A stretch of DNA of 64,000 bases from Paenibacillus silagei. Lineage in GTDB: Bacteria > Bacillota > Bacilli > Paenibacillales > Paenibacillaceae. Both the position numbers and the translations under genes were made by a program. The stretch is from NCBI RefSeq assembly GCF_017874735.1, contig NZ_JAGGLV010000002.1:310001-374000 (forward strand). The letters run 5' to 3'. The notes under the pieces are model-generated. The model was not told the origin of the DNA. It ran no database searches and saw only the letters and a list, made by a program, of their open reading frames with translations. Shown here one piece after another: positions 1 to 8,840 of this stretch (position 1 is the stretch's first letter; every line of letters starts with the position of its first letter).

Positions 1-2
1 CG

Positions 3-158
3 CGGAGTGAATTCGTGCCTGTCTACCTGCCTTTGGCTGAACCGGTACCCAGCCGTACTCTGGTTGTCGCTTACCGGCGCGGACGCTATTTGTCCCGTGC
101 TGCGGAAGCTTTCATTGAAACCTTCCAGACAACGGTCGCCGGACTGGCAGGCGAATAA
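3..158 (+). CDS. LysR-family transcriptional regulator, C-terminal fragment (cut by window start)
   Basis: Reading frame 3 is open from the window edge to TAA at 156-158 and gives about 51 residues. It contains EPVPSRTLVVAYRRGRYLS, followed by an amphipathic helix ending in AGLAGE. This resembles the last strand and helix of the LysR substrate-binding domain, where 'R.L.VAYRKGRYLS.AA..FI' is typical. The DNA-binding part and the gene start lie outside the window. A longer open frame over the same bases (7-459) runs through the terminator and into the next gene, so it was not used. A strong hairpin follows at 171-212. Confidence 0.6.
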   Translation, partial: RSEFVPVYLPLAEPVPSRTLVVAYRRGRYLSRAAEAFIETFQTTVAGLAGE

Positions 159-170
159 GCCGGCGGAAAC

Positions 171-216
171 AAATGCCCATCCAGCTCTTATCATGAGGCC
201 GGATGGGCATTTGCTG
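171..216. terminator. Intrinsic terminator between convergent genes
   Basis: AAATGCCCATCC (171-182) pairs with GGATGGGCATTT (201-212), a 12-bp stem with an 18-nt loop, followed by a T-rich stretch on the plus strand. It sits between the LysR fragment (+) and the small minus-strand gene that ends at 238. Confidence 0.75.
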
Positions 217-237
217 TATTTTGGCAGAAGCAATTAT

Positions 238-435
238 TTATTTGCGCAAATTATACTGCGTGATCATACGGTTCTGGTCATCGGGCATACGGGTAGTACT
301 CTCTTCAACCGGTCCTTCTGTGCGGGAATCTCCGGCTTTTTCCTCGACAAATTCTCGGATCGCTTTGTTTTGAAATTCGGCGGCTTCTTTGGAATTCTGA
401 TTCTGTTCCTGTCGGACATTAGTCTTCTTACTCAA
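238..435 (-). CDS. Hypothetical 65-residue hydrophilic protein
   Basis: I do not recognise this protein. It starts at TTG (433-435), with a perfect AGGAGG at 445-450 and a 9-nt spacer, so translation is well supported. The product is highly charged and rich in Glu, Gln, Asn, Arg and Lys, with no hydrophobic segment and no cysteine. Residues 9-35 look helical (EQNQNSKEAAEFQNKAIREF). It stands alone between the LysR fragment and the divergent proline leader. A small cytosolic or spore-associated protein is possible, but the sequence does not decide this. Confidence 0.6.
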   Translation of the reverse strand: MSKKTNVRQEQNQNSKEAAEFQNKAIREFVEEKAGDSRTEGPVEESTTRMPDDQNRMITQYNLRK

Positions 436-543
436 TTCAATCCACCTCCTGGTAACTGATTATAAATACTTTACCCGTTCCCCTGAAGGACAACCAGGAA
501 ATCCGCTCCCTGCCCCAGCAGAAAAATATTCGTCCGGAGCTCT

Positions 544-572
544 TTGCAAACCCTGCTTCCCCATGGTATTCT
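544..572 (+). promoter_or_regulatory. Sigma-A promoter for the proline operon
   Basis: TTGCAA (544-549), a 17-bp spacer, then TATTCT (567-572). The predicted start near 579 is just upstream of the T-box leader. Confidence 0.55.
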
Positions 573-579
573 AAATGAC

Positions 580-835
580 AAATAGTGAAACGTGCTGACG
601 GGACCAGTAAGAATGGACGTATATTCGTGTGCAGAGAGTAAATTCCTGAAGGCTGGGAGAATTTACCGCGAAGGTCATTCTGAATCCTACCCCTGAGCGG
701 CCTGCCCTGCAGGACGGATACTCCCGTTATGAGAATGAAGTCGGATGAACCCTCATCAATGAAGGTGGTACCGCGGAAGTTAATCAAGCTTTCGTCCTTT
801 GCTAAGTCTAAGGATGGGGGCTTTTTGTCATTTCC
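580..835 (+). promoter_or_regulatory. T-box leader (tRNA-Pro sensing) of proBAC
   Basis: The leader carries the T-box core AAGGTGGTACCGCGG (762-776), followed directly by an intrinsic terminator (786-826). An AGTAA element and an AG-rich box lie in the Stem I region (about 605-660). The likely specifier loop reads GAATCCTACC at 682-691. Taking the codon that precedes the conserved A gives CCT (686-688), proline, which agrees with the downstream genes. Established mechanism: uncharged tRNA pairs with the specifier and with the T-box bulge, stabilises the antiterminator and turns on transcription. The Pro assignment combines sequence and gene context. A one-base shift would read TCC (Ser). Confidence 0.85.
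786..826 (+). terminator. T-box terminator
   Basis: AAGCTTTCGTCCTT (786-799) can pair, with several G-U pairs, with AAGGATGGGGGCTTT, followed by a T run. The alternative antiterminator uses the T-box core just upstream. Confidence 0.75.
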
Positions 836-877
836 GGGTGTTACAGGCATTTCAATTCGAGAGGAAAGTGAAAGACA

Positions 878-1981
878 ATGACGTCAAGAATTGTGGTCAA
901 AATCGGCAGCAGCTCACTCACAGGTCCCGAAGGCGGCCTTAATCGTGAGGCGGTCGCCTTCTTCGCCGCCGAGATTGCAGCGCTCCGCAAGGACGGCTGT
1001 GAAGTGCTGCTGGTCACCTCCGGGGCGGTCGCAGCCGGCTTCCGGGGCATCGGCTATGCTTCCCGCCCAAGGCTGCTGCATGAGAAGCAGGCGGCGGCGG
1101 CGGTAGGACAGGTTATGCTGATGCAGGCTTATCAGGAGGCCTTCGCAGGCCACGGTATACCCACTGCTCAGATTCTCCTGACCCGTACGGACTTCTGCAG
1201 CCGCCGGGCCATGAACAACGCCATGATGACGGTTGAAGAATTGCTCCGCCAAGGCGCCGTGCCCGTGTTCAACGAGAACGATACTGTATCGGTGGATGAG
1301 CTGAAGTTCGGTGACAACGATACCTTATCGGCGCTGGTTGCCAATCTGCTGAAGGCCTCGCACCTGCTGGTGCTGACCGATATGGACGGCGTCTACAGCG
1401 GCGATCCCCGCAAGCACCCGGATGCTGTGCGGTATGAGCATATAGAAGAGATTACACCTGAGATCTATGCCATTGCAGGCGGTGCGGGCTCAAGCGTGGG
1501 CACCGGCGGCATGCGCTCCAAGATCGACGCGGCCAAGATCGCCACGCGGGGCGGCGTTCCGGTCTTCGTGGGCCAGGTTAAGGAGCCAGGGGATTTATCA
1601 CAGGCCGCAGCAGGGACGGGCAAGGGCACTTATTTTGCCACCACACTCTCCTCTCTGCCGGTCAAAAAACAGTGGCTGGGCTTCATGTCTACCCCTCTCG
1701 GATCACTGTATGTCGATGACGGTGCTGTTGAAGCGCTGCTCCACGGGGGCCATAGCCTGCTGCCGGTCGGGGTTAGACGGATTGAGGGAAACTTCCATTC
1801 AGGGGATGTCGTCGAAGTGCTCGGCCCGGATGCGAAGCTGCTTGGGCGGGGCATCGTCAATTATGATGATAGCCAGCTCCGCAGCATTCAGGGGCTTCCG
1901 AGCCGCGAGATTGTGCCCAAGCTCGGTGAAGTGCACCGGCTGGAGGTGATCCACCGGGACGAATGGATCACACTGCGTTAA
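878..1981 (+). CDS. proB: Glutamate 5-kinase (gamma-glutamyl kinase)
   Basis: The first committed step of proline synthesis phosphorylates glutamate to gamma-glutamyl phosphate in the cytosol. The 367-residue product has the amino-acid-kinase fold in residues 1-255: KIGSSSL at 8-14, VTSGAVAAG near 46-54, NENDTV and LTDMDGVYSGDP. A C-terminal PUA domain occupies about 275-350. This is the full-length two-domain form. ATG 878 is preceded by AGAGGAAAG (860-868). It is the first gene of proB-proA-proC and lies directly behind the T-box leader, so it should be induced by proline starvation. Confidence 0.95.
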   Translation: MTSRIVVKIGSSSLTGPEGGLNREAVAFFAAEIAALRKDGCEVLLVTSGAVAAGFRGIGYASRPRLLHEKQAAAAVGQVMLMQAYQEAFAGHGIPTAQILLTRTDFCSRRAMNNAMMTVEELLRQGAVPVFNENDTVSVDELKFGDNDTLSALVANLLKASHLLVLTDMDGVYSGDPRKHPDAVRYEHIEEITPEIYAIAGGAGSSVGTGGMRSKIDAAKIATRGGVPVFVGQVKEPGDLSQAAAGTGKGTYFATTLSSLPVKKQWLGFMSTPLGSLYVDDGAVEALLHGGHSLLPVGVRRIEGNFHSGDVVEVLGPDAKLLGRGIVNYDDSQLRSIQGLPSREIVPKLGEVHRLEVIHRDEWITLR

Positions 1982-2040
1982 TCTTGCACAACCTATTGTA
2001 TATCCATGTGCCAACATAATTTTTTTGAGGAGGAATTGCC

Positions 2041-3288
2041 ATGAGTGAAGTGGTTAACAAGACAACGCTGGCCAAAGCAACCACAGGGGTACTCGCAAGC
2101 CTGACTACCGCCCAGAAGAATGAAGCCCTGCTGGTGATGGCTGCCGCCCTGCGTGCCGAAGCTGATTACATTATTGCCGCCAACGCCGAAGACCTGGAGC
2201 GCGGCCGGTTGAACGGAACACCGGAGTCGATGCTCGACCGGCTGGCCTTGGATGCGGGACGGATTGACAGCATAGCCGAAGGCTTGCAGCAGATTGCCGT
2301 TCTGCCTGATCCGGTTGGAGACAATTTGGAGACGATCGAACGGCCAAACGGCCTGCACATTGAGAAGGTACGGGTTCCGCTTGGAGTCATCGGCATTATC
2401 TATGAAGCACGCCCCAACGTCACCGTTGACGCTGCCGGACTGTGCCTTAAGACCGGCAATGCCGTGGTGCTGCGCGGCGGCTCCTCCGCCCTCTCCTCCA
2501 ACCGTGCCATTGCCGAGGTGCTGCACCGCGCACTTGCTGGTACCGCCCTTCCGCCGGATGCCTTGCAGCTGATCGAAGATCCTAACCGTTCCTCCGTGGA
2601 TGAAATGCTGAAGCTGAACGGACTGCTGGATGTCATCATCCCGCGCGGAGGAAGCTCTCTGATTCAGAATGTGGTTCTGAACGCCACCGTACCGGTTATT
2701 GAAACAGGAGCAGGCATATGCCATACTTATCTGGATGCAAGTGCCAATCCGGAAATGGCCCGGCGTATTAGCGTGAATGCGAAGGCCCAGCGGCCTTCGG
2801 TCTGCAATTCAATGGAGACACTGCTGGTTCACCGTGCTTACGCCGAAGAACACCTCGCCGCACTTGCCGAAGCCTTCCGCGAGGCCCGTGTGGAGCTGCG
2901 CGGCTGCCAGGATACCGTTGCTCTTATCCCTTGGGCTGTGCCTGCCACACCAGAGGACTTCGCTACAGAATACAACGATTATATTTTAAATATTCGTATC
3001 GTTGACACGCTGGAAGAGGCTCTCGGACATATCGCGGAATTCGGCACCAAGCATTCCGAATGTATTGTAACTGAAGACGCGGCGAATGCTGCACGCTTCC
3101 TGCAGGAGATTGACGCTGCAGCGGTATATCACAATGCATCTACCCGGTTCACAGACGGCTTTGAGTTCGGCTTCGGTGCCGAGATCGGCATCAGCACCCA
3201 GAAGCTCCATGCCCGCGGGCCAATGGGACTGCCTGCATTGACTTCAAGCAAATATATGATTCACGGCTCCGGCCAAATCAGGGGTTAA
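2041..3288 (+). CDS. proA: Gamma-glutamyl phosphate reductase
   Basis: NADPH-dependent reduction of gamma-glutamyl phosphate to glutamate 5-semialdehyde, the second step of proline synthesis. The 415 residues match the family length. The aldehyde-dehydrogenase-like fold shows YEARPNVTVDAAGLCLKTGN, GNAVVLRGG, and the catalytic Cys255 within AKAQRPSVCN. ATG 2041 follows GAGGAGG (2026-2032). The gap after proB is 59 bp with no terminator, so it is cotranscribed with proB and shares the T-box control. Confidence 0.96.
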   Translation: MSEVVNKTTLAKATTGVLASLTTAQKNEALLVMAAALRAEADYIIAANAEDLERGRLNGTPESMLDRLALDAGRIDSIAEGLQQIAVLPDPVGDNLETIERPNGLHIEKVRVPLGVIGIIYEARPNVTVDAAGLCLKTGNAVVLRGGSSALSSNRAIAEVLHRALAGTALPPDALQLIEDPNRSSVDEMLKLNGLLDVIIPRGGSSLIQNVVLNATVPVIETGAGICHTYLDASANPEMARRISVNAKAQRPSVCNSMETLLVHRAYAEEHLAALAEAFREARVELRGCQDTVALIPWAVPATPEDFATEYNDYILNIRIVDTLEEALGHIAEFGTKHSECIVTEDAANAARFLQEIDAAAVYHNASTRFTDGFEFGFGAEIGISTQKLHARGPMGLPALTSSKYMIHGSGQIRG

Positions 3289-3318
3289 CTCACTCAACTT
3301 ATAGGGGGACTGCCAGCC

Positions 3319-4185
3319 ATGTGCCAGCAACCAGCAATTCCGCTCATCAATCATAATATCGTTTTTTACGGCGCAGGCTCGATGGCTGAGGCCATTGTGC
3401 GGGGATTGATCGCCCGGAATGTAGTGGAATCGGGCCGAATTATTATGCTGAACCGCAGCAGCAGCGAGCGCCTGGCTGAGCTCCGCAGCCGTTACGGCGT
3501 GCTCGGCTATAATGCTCCCGAGTCCAAGCTCGAGGCTCTGCGCACTGCGCCGGTCATCGTTCTAGCCATGAAGCCCAAAGACGCTGCCGAAGCGCTCCGT
3601 TCACTGGGACCGCTGCTGTCGCCGGATCAGCTCGTCATCTCCGTCATTGCCGGGTTGACCATACGTACGATGCAAGGCTTACTGGGTAATCCGCAGCCTG
3701 TGGTCCGCACCATGCCGAACACCTCTAGCTCCATCGGCCTTGGGGCTACCGGGATTGCCTTCTCCAAGGAGGTTGGCGAAGACAGCCGCCGTACAGCGCT
3801 TAACATCTTCGAAGCGATCGGCCTGACGGCGGTCATTGACGAAGAACGGATGGAGACCTTAACAGGGATCTCCGGCAGCGGACCGGCTTACATCTATTAC
3901 ATGATGGAAGCGATGATCGCTGCCGGTATCCGCGGAGGGCTGCCGCTTGCGCAGAGCCGTGAGCTGACCGTCCAGACCGTGCTTGGCGCAGCCCGGATGG
4001 TGCAGCAGACCGGTGAAGAGCCTGCCGCCCTGCGCAAAAAGGTCACCTCGCCGAATGGATCTACCCAGGCGGCCATTGAAGTACTGGAGCGCGGCGATTT
4101 CTTCGAGACCGTCATTTCCGCCGTCAACCGGTGTGCGGAACGTTCCCGCGAGATGGGCTCGGCTCTGGAGCAGGAGCTGCACTAA
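3319..4185 (+). CDS. proC: Pyrroline-5-carboxylate reductase
   Basis: The final proline step reduces 1-pyrroline-5-carboxylate to proline with NAD(P)H. The 288 residues begin with an unusually polar tail, then the Rossmann motif FYGAGSMAEAI. The family signature appears as GSGPAYIYYMMEAM with the later KKVTSPNGSTQAAIE. Thirty base pairs separate it from proA, and AGGGGG precedes ATG 3319. It closes the operon, giving a complete glutamate-to-proline route under one leader. In B. subtilis the equivalent is named proI. A hairpin follows at 4221-4267. Confidence 0.95.
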   Translation: MCQQPAIPLINHNIVFYGAGSMAEAIVRGLIARNVVESGRIIMLNRSSSERLAELRSRYGVLGYNAPESKLEALRTAPVIVLAMKPKDAAEALRSLGPLLSPDQLVISVIAGLTIRTMQGLLGNPQPVVRTMPNTSSSIGLGATGIAFSKEVGEDSRRTALNIFEAIGLTAVIDEERMETLTGISGSGPAYIYYMMEAMIAAGIRGGLPLAQSRELTVQTVLGAARMVQQTGEEPAALRKKVTSPNGSTQAAIEVLERGDFFETVISAVNRCAERSREMGSALEQELH

Positions 4186-4220
4186 TTTTTCGGCCTAGTT
4201 ATTGATAACTTTCCACATTA

Positions 4221-4267
4221 CAAACAGCCCGCAGTCCCTTCCATGTGAAGGGACTGCGGGCTGTTTG
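4221..4267 (+). terminator. Long hairpin after proC
   Basis: A perfect 20-bp inverted repeat: CAAACAGCCCGCAGTCCCTT (4221-4240) against its complement at 4248-4267, with a 7-nt loop. The downstream flank is G-rich rather than a T run, so it is an atypical terminator or an RNA-stabilising 3' end. Confidence 0.65.
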
Positions 4268-4295
4268 CGGGTTGTGATGCATAATCCCGCCAGCT

Positions 4296-4364
4296 TCAAG
4301 TGCATTTATGCCCTTCATTTTGCTCAATAAGCCACTTTTGCTCAAATCAAGTGCATTTATGCCC
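4296..4364. repeat. Degenerate intergenic repeat, two copies 51 bp apart
   Basis: TCAAGTGCATTTATGCCC occurs exactly at 4296-4313 and 4347-4364, separated by TTGCTCAA-rich spacer. The 51-bp period is the same as at 20911-21082 and 37863-38038. No open frame covers it. It lies between the convergent proC and dnaD genes, in a 326-bp gene-free gap that otherwise holds only the two flanking hairpins. Confidence 0.6.
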
Positions 4365-4412
4365 CTCACCCCCGCTCCCCGCCCACTCTCGGCTAACTCA
4401 TTAGCAACAAAA

Positions 4413-4461
4413 GTAAAAAAAAGTGCCCCTTAAGCCACATACATGACTTAAGGGACACCTT
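4413..4461 (-). terminator. Terminator of the asnS-dnaD transcript
   Basis: On the minus strand the stem pairs 4447-4461 with 4421-4434 (core CCCTTAAG / CTTAAGGG) and is followed by a run of T (the A run at 4415-4422 on the plus strand). It lies 50 bp past the dnaD stop. Confidence 0.8.
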
Positions 4462-4511
4462 AACCGGCCGGAACTTGCCCTGGACCGGCGTATATCACTA
4501 ATTCGCTCCGC

Positions 4512-5279
4512 TCATCTGCCTCCGCCCCGGAATTTCTGGGAATAGGCTTTGACATCCTGGGCATTCTTCACCCGGTTGCGGGCCCATTCCAGCAGAATGC
4601 GGTCAATGTAACGGAAATGAACCTTTCCTGCAAAGACCGACTCCTTCAGCGCGAGCAGAATCAGCTCCTCGGGATAGCGGTCTTCATCCACCCAACCGGA
4701 AATAGATTCACATTCCATGGGGGACAGCGGACGTCCGAATTCCTTCTCGAAAATGCTGAACAGACTCCGTCCGTCTTCTGACTCCTTGTCACCCGGCACA
4801 GCCGGGCGGCCATAGCCGCCGTCCGGTGCGGTAGCCCCGGAGTAATGAGCCACTGCCCGGGCCCCCGGCTCCCGCCCGCTCTGGCCGGGCTTCTCCTGGG
4901 CATTCTCCCGCGAGAGTTCTGCCAGATAAGCTCCCAGCTTCGCGTACAGGCCGGAGAAGTTATAGCGCTCATAATGGATGTCCCTCAGCTCGTCGTTATC
5001 TCCGTCGATGCTGATGAACCCCTCCTTCATGAGCTTCTGCAGCTCTCCGGCAATCACCGGAATACTGCGCCCGGTTACTGCCTGCAGCTCCTCCAGGGAA
5101 GGGAAATCAATCCCCTCTACCTGTCTGAAGGAGAGCAGATGAATCAGCAGCATGGATTCACTGCCGGTCAGATTCAGCTTCCGGTAATATTTCAGGAGTG
5201 CATAAGGAATGACGGCCATTCCGTTCTCCAGGCCGAAGGCTACGCCCTCGCCCCAGGTATTCCAACCTTTTCCGTCCAT
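4512..5279 (-). CDS. dnaD: DnaD-family replication initiation protein
   Basis: DnaD is a primosomal protein that remodels DNA at the origin and helps load the replicative helicase in low-GC Gram-positives. The 255-residue product has a winged-helix N-terminal domain (about 1-115, with FPSLEELQAVTG and LMKEGFISID). A Pro/Gly/Ser-rich linker spans about 130-165. A C-terminal DnaD/DnaB2 helical domain (about 170-240) contains LSPMECESISGW and ALKESVFAGKVHFRYIDRIL. The linker is longer than in B. subtilis (232 aa). The gene follows asnS on the same strand with 24 bp between them, the order seen in B. subtilis. Confidence 0.9.
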   Translation of the reverse strand: MDGKGWNTWGEGVAFGLENGMAVIPYALLKYYRKLNLTGSESMLLIHLLSFRQVEGIDFPSLEELQAVTGRSIPVIAGELQKLMKEGFISIDGDNDELRDIHYERYNFSGLYAKLGAYLAELSRENAQEKPGQSGREPGARAVAHYSGATAPDGGYGRPAVPGDKESEDGRSLFSIFEKEFGRPLSPMECESISGWVDEDRYPEELILLALKESVFAGKVHFRYIDRILLEWARNRVKNAQDVKAYSQKFRGGGR

Positions 5280-5303
5280 ACTTAAGCCCCCTTTCCCTAT
5301 TCT

Positions 5304-6599
5304 TTAAGGGTAAAGACGGTACAGTGTACGAGGGAAGGCAATCGTCTCACGAACATGGTCCAGACCGCAGATCCAGGCTACTGTTCGCTCCAGCCCCAGA
5401 CCGAAGCCGGAGTGTGGAACCGTGCCGTAGGTGCGCAGATCCATGTACCATTTGTAGGTGTCCATCGACAGGTTATGTTCCTTGAAGCGGGCTTCCAGCA
5501 GCGCCGGATCATCAATACGCTGTGATCCGCCGATGATCTCCCCGTAGCCTTCAGGAGCGATCATATCCGCACACAGCACCACTTCCGGACGATCAGGATG
5601 CGGCTTCATATAGAAAGCCTTGAAGGAAGCCGGATAGTGGGTAATGAAGACCGGTCTGTCGCTCATCTCGGCAATCGCCGTCTCATGAGGAGCCCCGAAA
5701 TCATCGCCCCAGGCAATTTCATAGCCTTTTTCGTTCAGGAACTTAATTGCATCGTCATAGCTTATACGCGGGAATGGTGCTTTGATGTTCTCAAGCTTCG
5801 AGACATCGCGGCCCACTGCTTCCAGCTCGGCGCGGCAATTCGTAAGCACGGACTGCACGACAAAGCTGATGAAATCCTCCTGCACGCACAGGCTCTCTTC
5901 ATGATCGGTGAAGGCCATTTCCGGCTCAATCATCCAGAACTCAATCAAGTGGCGGCGGGTCTTGGATTTCTCTGCACGGAAGGTAGGCCCGAACGAATAG
6001 ACGCGTCCCAGAGCCATGGCTGCGGCTTCCATGTACAGCTGTCCGCTTTGGGTAAGATAGGCGTCCTCTTCGAAGTACTTGGTGTGGAACAGGTTGGTCG
6101 TACCTTCTGCTGACGTTGGGGTCAGAATCGGCGGGTCCACCTTCGTGAAGCCGCGCTCATTGAAGAACTGCTGAACCGCGCGGATAATCTCCGCACGAAT
6201 GACCATTACCGCCCGCTGCTTGGAGGAACGCAGCCAGAGATGACGGTGATCCATCAGGAAATCGACGCCATGCTCCTTGGGTGTAATCGGGTAATTCTCG
6301 GTAAGATGCAGGACCTCAATTCCCGTAACCGTCAGCTCGTAGCCTGACTGGCTGCGGGGCTCCTCACGGATGATTCCGGTCACATACAGGGAGCTTTCCT
6401 GGGTAAGGCTCTTGGCATCATCCCAGACCTGCTCAGGGACCTCTGATTTCACCACAACCCCCTGGATATAACCGGTACCGTCGCGAAGCTGCAGGAACTG
6501 AATTTTACCGCTGGAGCGTTTGTTGTTGACCCAACATCCGATGACAACAGTCTCTCCGACATGCTCATTCACGTTCTTGATTACACTCTTGTTAGCCAT
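5304..6599 (-). CDS. asnS: Asparaginyl-tRNA synthetase
   Basis: Charges tRNA-Asn with asparagine. The 431 residues show an N-terminal OB-fold anticodon domain (about 15-110, [24 protein letters not shown]). The class IIb catalytic domain has HRHLWLRS, motif 2 [20 protein letters not shown], and motif 3 GFGLGLER near the C-terminus. ATG 6599 has GAGGAGAG upstream. It lies 21 bp after ackA and 24 bp before dnaD in one directional run. The aspB gene that precedes asnS in B. subtilis is absent here; ackA occupies that place. Confidence 0.96.
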   Translation of the reverse strand: MANKSVIKNVNEHVGETVVIGCWVNNKRSSGKIQFLQLRDGTGYIQGVVVKSEVPEQVWDDAKSLTQESSLYVTGIIREEPRSQSGYELTVTGIEVLHLTENYPITPKEHGVDFLMDHRHLWLRSSKQRAVMVIRAEIIRAVQQFFNERGFTKVDPPILTPTSAEGTTNLFHTKYFEEDAYLTQSGQLYMEAAAMALGRVYSFGPTFRAEKSKTRRHLIEFWMIEPEMAFTDHEESLCVQEDFISFVVQSVLTNCRAELEAVGRDVSKLENIKAPFPRISYDDAIKFLNEKGYEIAWGDDFGAPHETAIAEMSDRPVFITHYPASFKAFYMKPHPDRPEVVLCADMIAPEGYGEIIGGSQRIDDPALLEARFKEHNLSMDTYKWYMDLRTYGTVPHSGFGLGLERTVAWICGLDHVRETIAFPRTLYRLYP

Positions 6600-6620
6600 G
6601 CCTGTAATCTCTCCTCTAAT

Positions 6621-7829
6621 TTAGCTGTTAATTCCTTGCACAATACGATAGGTATCGCGTGCAATCACCAGCTCTTCGTTCGTTGGAACCACAAGTACCT
6701 GTACCTTGGAGCTTGCAGTAGAGATACGGCGCGGATCGCCCGAACGAACCTTGTTGGCTTCAGCGTCCAGCTCAATACCCAGGTAGGACAGGTTGCGCAG
6801 GACCTTCTCACGAAGCAATGACGCATTCTCCCCTACACCGGCAGTGAAGACGATAACGTCTGCACCGTTAAGTGCTGCGGTGTAAGCCCCGATGTATTTG
6901 CGGAGACGGTATTCGTACATTTCGAAGGCCAGCGAAGCATTCGGCTCGCCCTTCTCGTATCCTTCGATAATTTCCCGCATGTCACTGCTGATCCCGGAGA
7001 TCGCCAGCATACCGCTGTGCTTATTAAGCATAGAGTTGACTTCACCATGAGTCAATTCTTCCTTGTTCATGACGTAAGGAACAATAGCAGGGTCGATGTC
7101 ACCGCTGCGTGTACCCATCATCAGGCCTTCAAGCGGAGTCATCCCCATCGAAGTATCTACAGAGATACCCCCGTCTATAGCCGTGAGGCTGGCACCGTTA
7201 CCGATGTGGCAGGTAATGATCTTCAGCTCTTCCAGCGGACGTCCGACAAACTCAGCCGCAGCCTTGCTTACATAATCATGGGAAGTCCCATGGAAGCCGT
7301 AACGGCGGATCTTGTATTTGCTGTACAGTACTCTTGGAATGGCGTACAAATATGCTTTCTCAGGCATTGTGGAGTGGAAGGCCGTGTCGAAAATAACGGT
7401 CTGCGGCACACCCGGCATATTGCTCTCAGCAGCCAGAATACCAAGCAGCGCGGCAGGGTTATGCAGCGGAGCCAGGTCGAACAGACGGCGGATTTCGGAC
7501 TTGGCTTCCGTAGTAACAAGTGCGGATTCCTTAAAGCTCTCTCCTCCGTGTACTACACGGTGGCCTACAGCATTAATCTCGTTAATGGATGCAATGACGC
7601 CGTGTTCCTTGTCAGTCAGATTCGCCAGAACCTTGCGGATCGCTGTAGTGTGCTCCAGAATTTCGCTAACCTCGGTAACTTCCTGTTTGCCGGTTGGTTT
7701 GTGGGTAAGAATGGAGGAATCCATACCGATACGCTCAACCAGACCTTTGGCAAGTACGGATTCATCCGTCATGTCATAGAGCTGATATTTCAAAGAAGAA
7801 CTGCCTGCGTTAATTACTAATACTTTCAT
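6621..7829 (-). CDS. ackA: Acetate kinase
   Basis: Reversible phosphorylation of acetate by ATP; with phosphotransacetylase it gives overflow acetate and ATP. The 402-residue ASKHA-fold product has the N-terminal signature LVINAGSSSLKYQL, then GHRVVHGGE, YGFHGTSHDYVS and CHIGNGASLTAI, all in the expected order. The ATG overlaps the TGA of the upstream dehydrogenase (ATGA), so the two are translationally coupled. No pta gene is nearby. Confidence 0.96.
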   Translation of the reverse strand: MKVLVINAGSSSLKYQLYDMTDESVLAKGLVERIGMDSSILTHKPTGKQEVTEVSEILEHTTAIRKVLANLTDKEHGVIASINEINAVGHRVVHGGESFKESALVTTEAKSEIRRLFDLAPLHNPAALLGILAAESNMPGVPQTVIFDTAFHSTMPEKAYLYAIPRVLYSKYKIRRYGFHGTSHDYVSKAAAEFVGRPLEELKIITCHIGNGASLTAIDGGISVDTSMGMTPLEGLMMGTRSGDIDPAIVPYVMNKEELTHGEVNSMLNKHSGMLAISGISSDMREIIEGYEKGEPNASLAFEMYEYRLRKYIGAYTAALNGADVIVFTAGVGENASLLREKVLRNLSYLGIELDAEANKVRSGDPRRISTASSKVQVLVVPTNEELVIARDTYRIVQGINS

Positions 7830-8698
7830 ACCCGGTCACCATCCTTGTCATACTTGAAGAAGCCTTCGCCCGATTTCGTACCCAGTTGTCCTGCACGCAC
7901 CATCTTCTTGAGGATTGTCGAGGGACGGTACTTGAGCTCGCCGTATTCACGGAACATGTTCTCAAGTGCGGCAAGAACAGAATCCAGACCGAAGCGGTCT
8001 GCCATTTCAAGCGGCCCGTTTTGGAACTGGTAGCCGATGCGCATAGCGTCGTCAATATCTTCGGGAGAAGCGACACCTTCCTGCAGGACATGCATAGCTT
8101 CGTTGATGAACAGGCAAATGAGGCGTGAAGATACAAATCCGGGGGATTCGTAGATCATAACGCCTTTTTTCTCAACAATCTCATCGACAAAGGCTTTGGT
8201 ATCTTCAAATGTGCTGTCCGAGGTTTTCAGACCACGCACGATTTCAACCAGATCAACCTTACCTACAGGGTGTATGAAGTGCATGCCGATAACGCGTTCC
8301 GGATACATTGTAGAGCTTGCAAGCTCAGTCAAGCTAAGCGTTGACGTATTGCTGGCAAGAATAATGTGGCTCGGACACACCTGATCGAGCTGATTGAATA
8401 CCTTTTGCTTAGCTTCCAGATCTTCAACGATGGTCTCAATGACCATATCGCAGGAGCTCAGTTCAGCGAAGTGTGTAACCTTCTGGATACGGGCCAGGAT
8501 GAGCTTCTTCTCCGCCTGGGTAATCGCCCATTTCTCCAGCTGCTTGTCGAGACTGGTCTCGATCATTTCGTAGGAGTAGTTCAGCCGTTCTGCAGTTTTT
8601 TCCACCAGCATGACATCCAGGCCTTTGGCTGCCAGCATTTCAGCAATCCCTTGTCCCATTGTGCCTCCGCCGATGACACCGATCTTCTTAAAATTCAT
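7826..8698 (-). CDS. 3-hydroxyacyl-CoA (3-hydroxybutyryl-CoA) dehydrogenase
   Basis: NAD(P)-dependent oxidation of 3-hydroxyacyl-CoA or reduction of the 3-keto form. The 290-residue single-domain protein starts with the dinucleotide fold IGVIGGGTMGQGIAEM. It has ASNTSTLSLTEL and the catalytic-His segment GMHFIHPV, followed by the helical C-terminal domain (SPEDIDDAMRIGYQFQNGPLEMAD). ATG 8698 has AAGGATGGAG upstream. The family (Hbd, MmgB, PaaH) is clear, but the physiological substrate is not: no thiolase or crotonase is adjacent. Coupling to ackA suggests a link to acyl-CoA or fermentative metabolism. Confidence 0.88.
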   Translation of the reverse strand: MNFKKIGVIGGGTMGQGIAEMLAAKGLDVMLVEKTAERLNYSYEMIETSLDKQLEKWAITQAEKKLILARIQKVTHFAELSSCDMVIETIVEDLEAKQKVFNQLDQVCPSHIILASNTSTLSLTELASSTMYPERVIGMHFIHPVGKVDLVEIVRGLKTSDSTFEDTKAFVDEIVEKKGVMIYESPGFVSSRLICLFINEAMHVLQEGVASPEDIDDAMRIGYQFQNGPLEMADRFGLDSVLAALENMFREYGELKYRPSTILKKMVRAGQLGTKSGEGFFKYDKDGDRV

Positions 8699-8808
8699 GT
8701 AAAAGTCTCCATCCTTTCAGGTATCTATACTTCTGTATTGTACCTTGTCTGTCGAAAAAAATAAGTAGCCCGACATATAATGATATCTTAGCATGTCTGA
8801 AAAGTAAA

Positions 8809-8840
8809 AAAAAATAACCGGCATAAAGAATTATGCCGGT
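8809..8840 (-). terminator. Terminator of the FtsH-like gene
   Basis: ACCGGCATAA (8817-8826) pairs with TTATGCCGGT (8831-8840) over a 4-nt loop. On the minus strand it is followed by a T-rich tract (A-rich 8806-8816 on plus). The gene's own TAA at 8831-8833 lies inside the stem. Confidence 0.8.

Noticed and set aside
7..459. 150-codon plus-strand frame at the window start
   Set aside because: It crosses a strong terminator and the antisense of the small gene at 238-435. Another frame (3-158) matches a LysR C-terminus.
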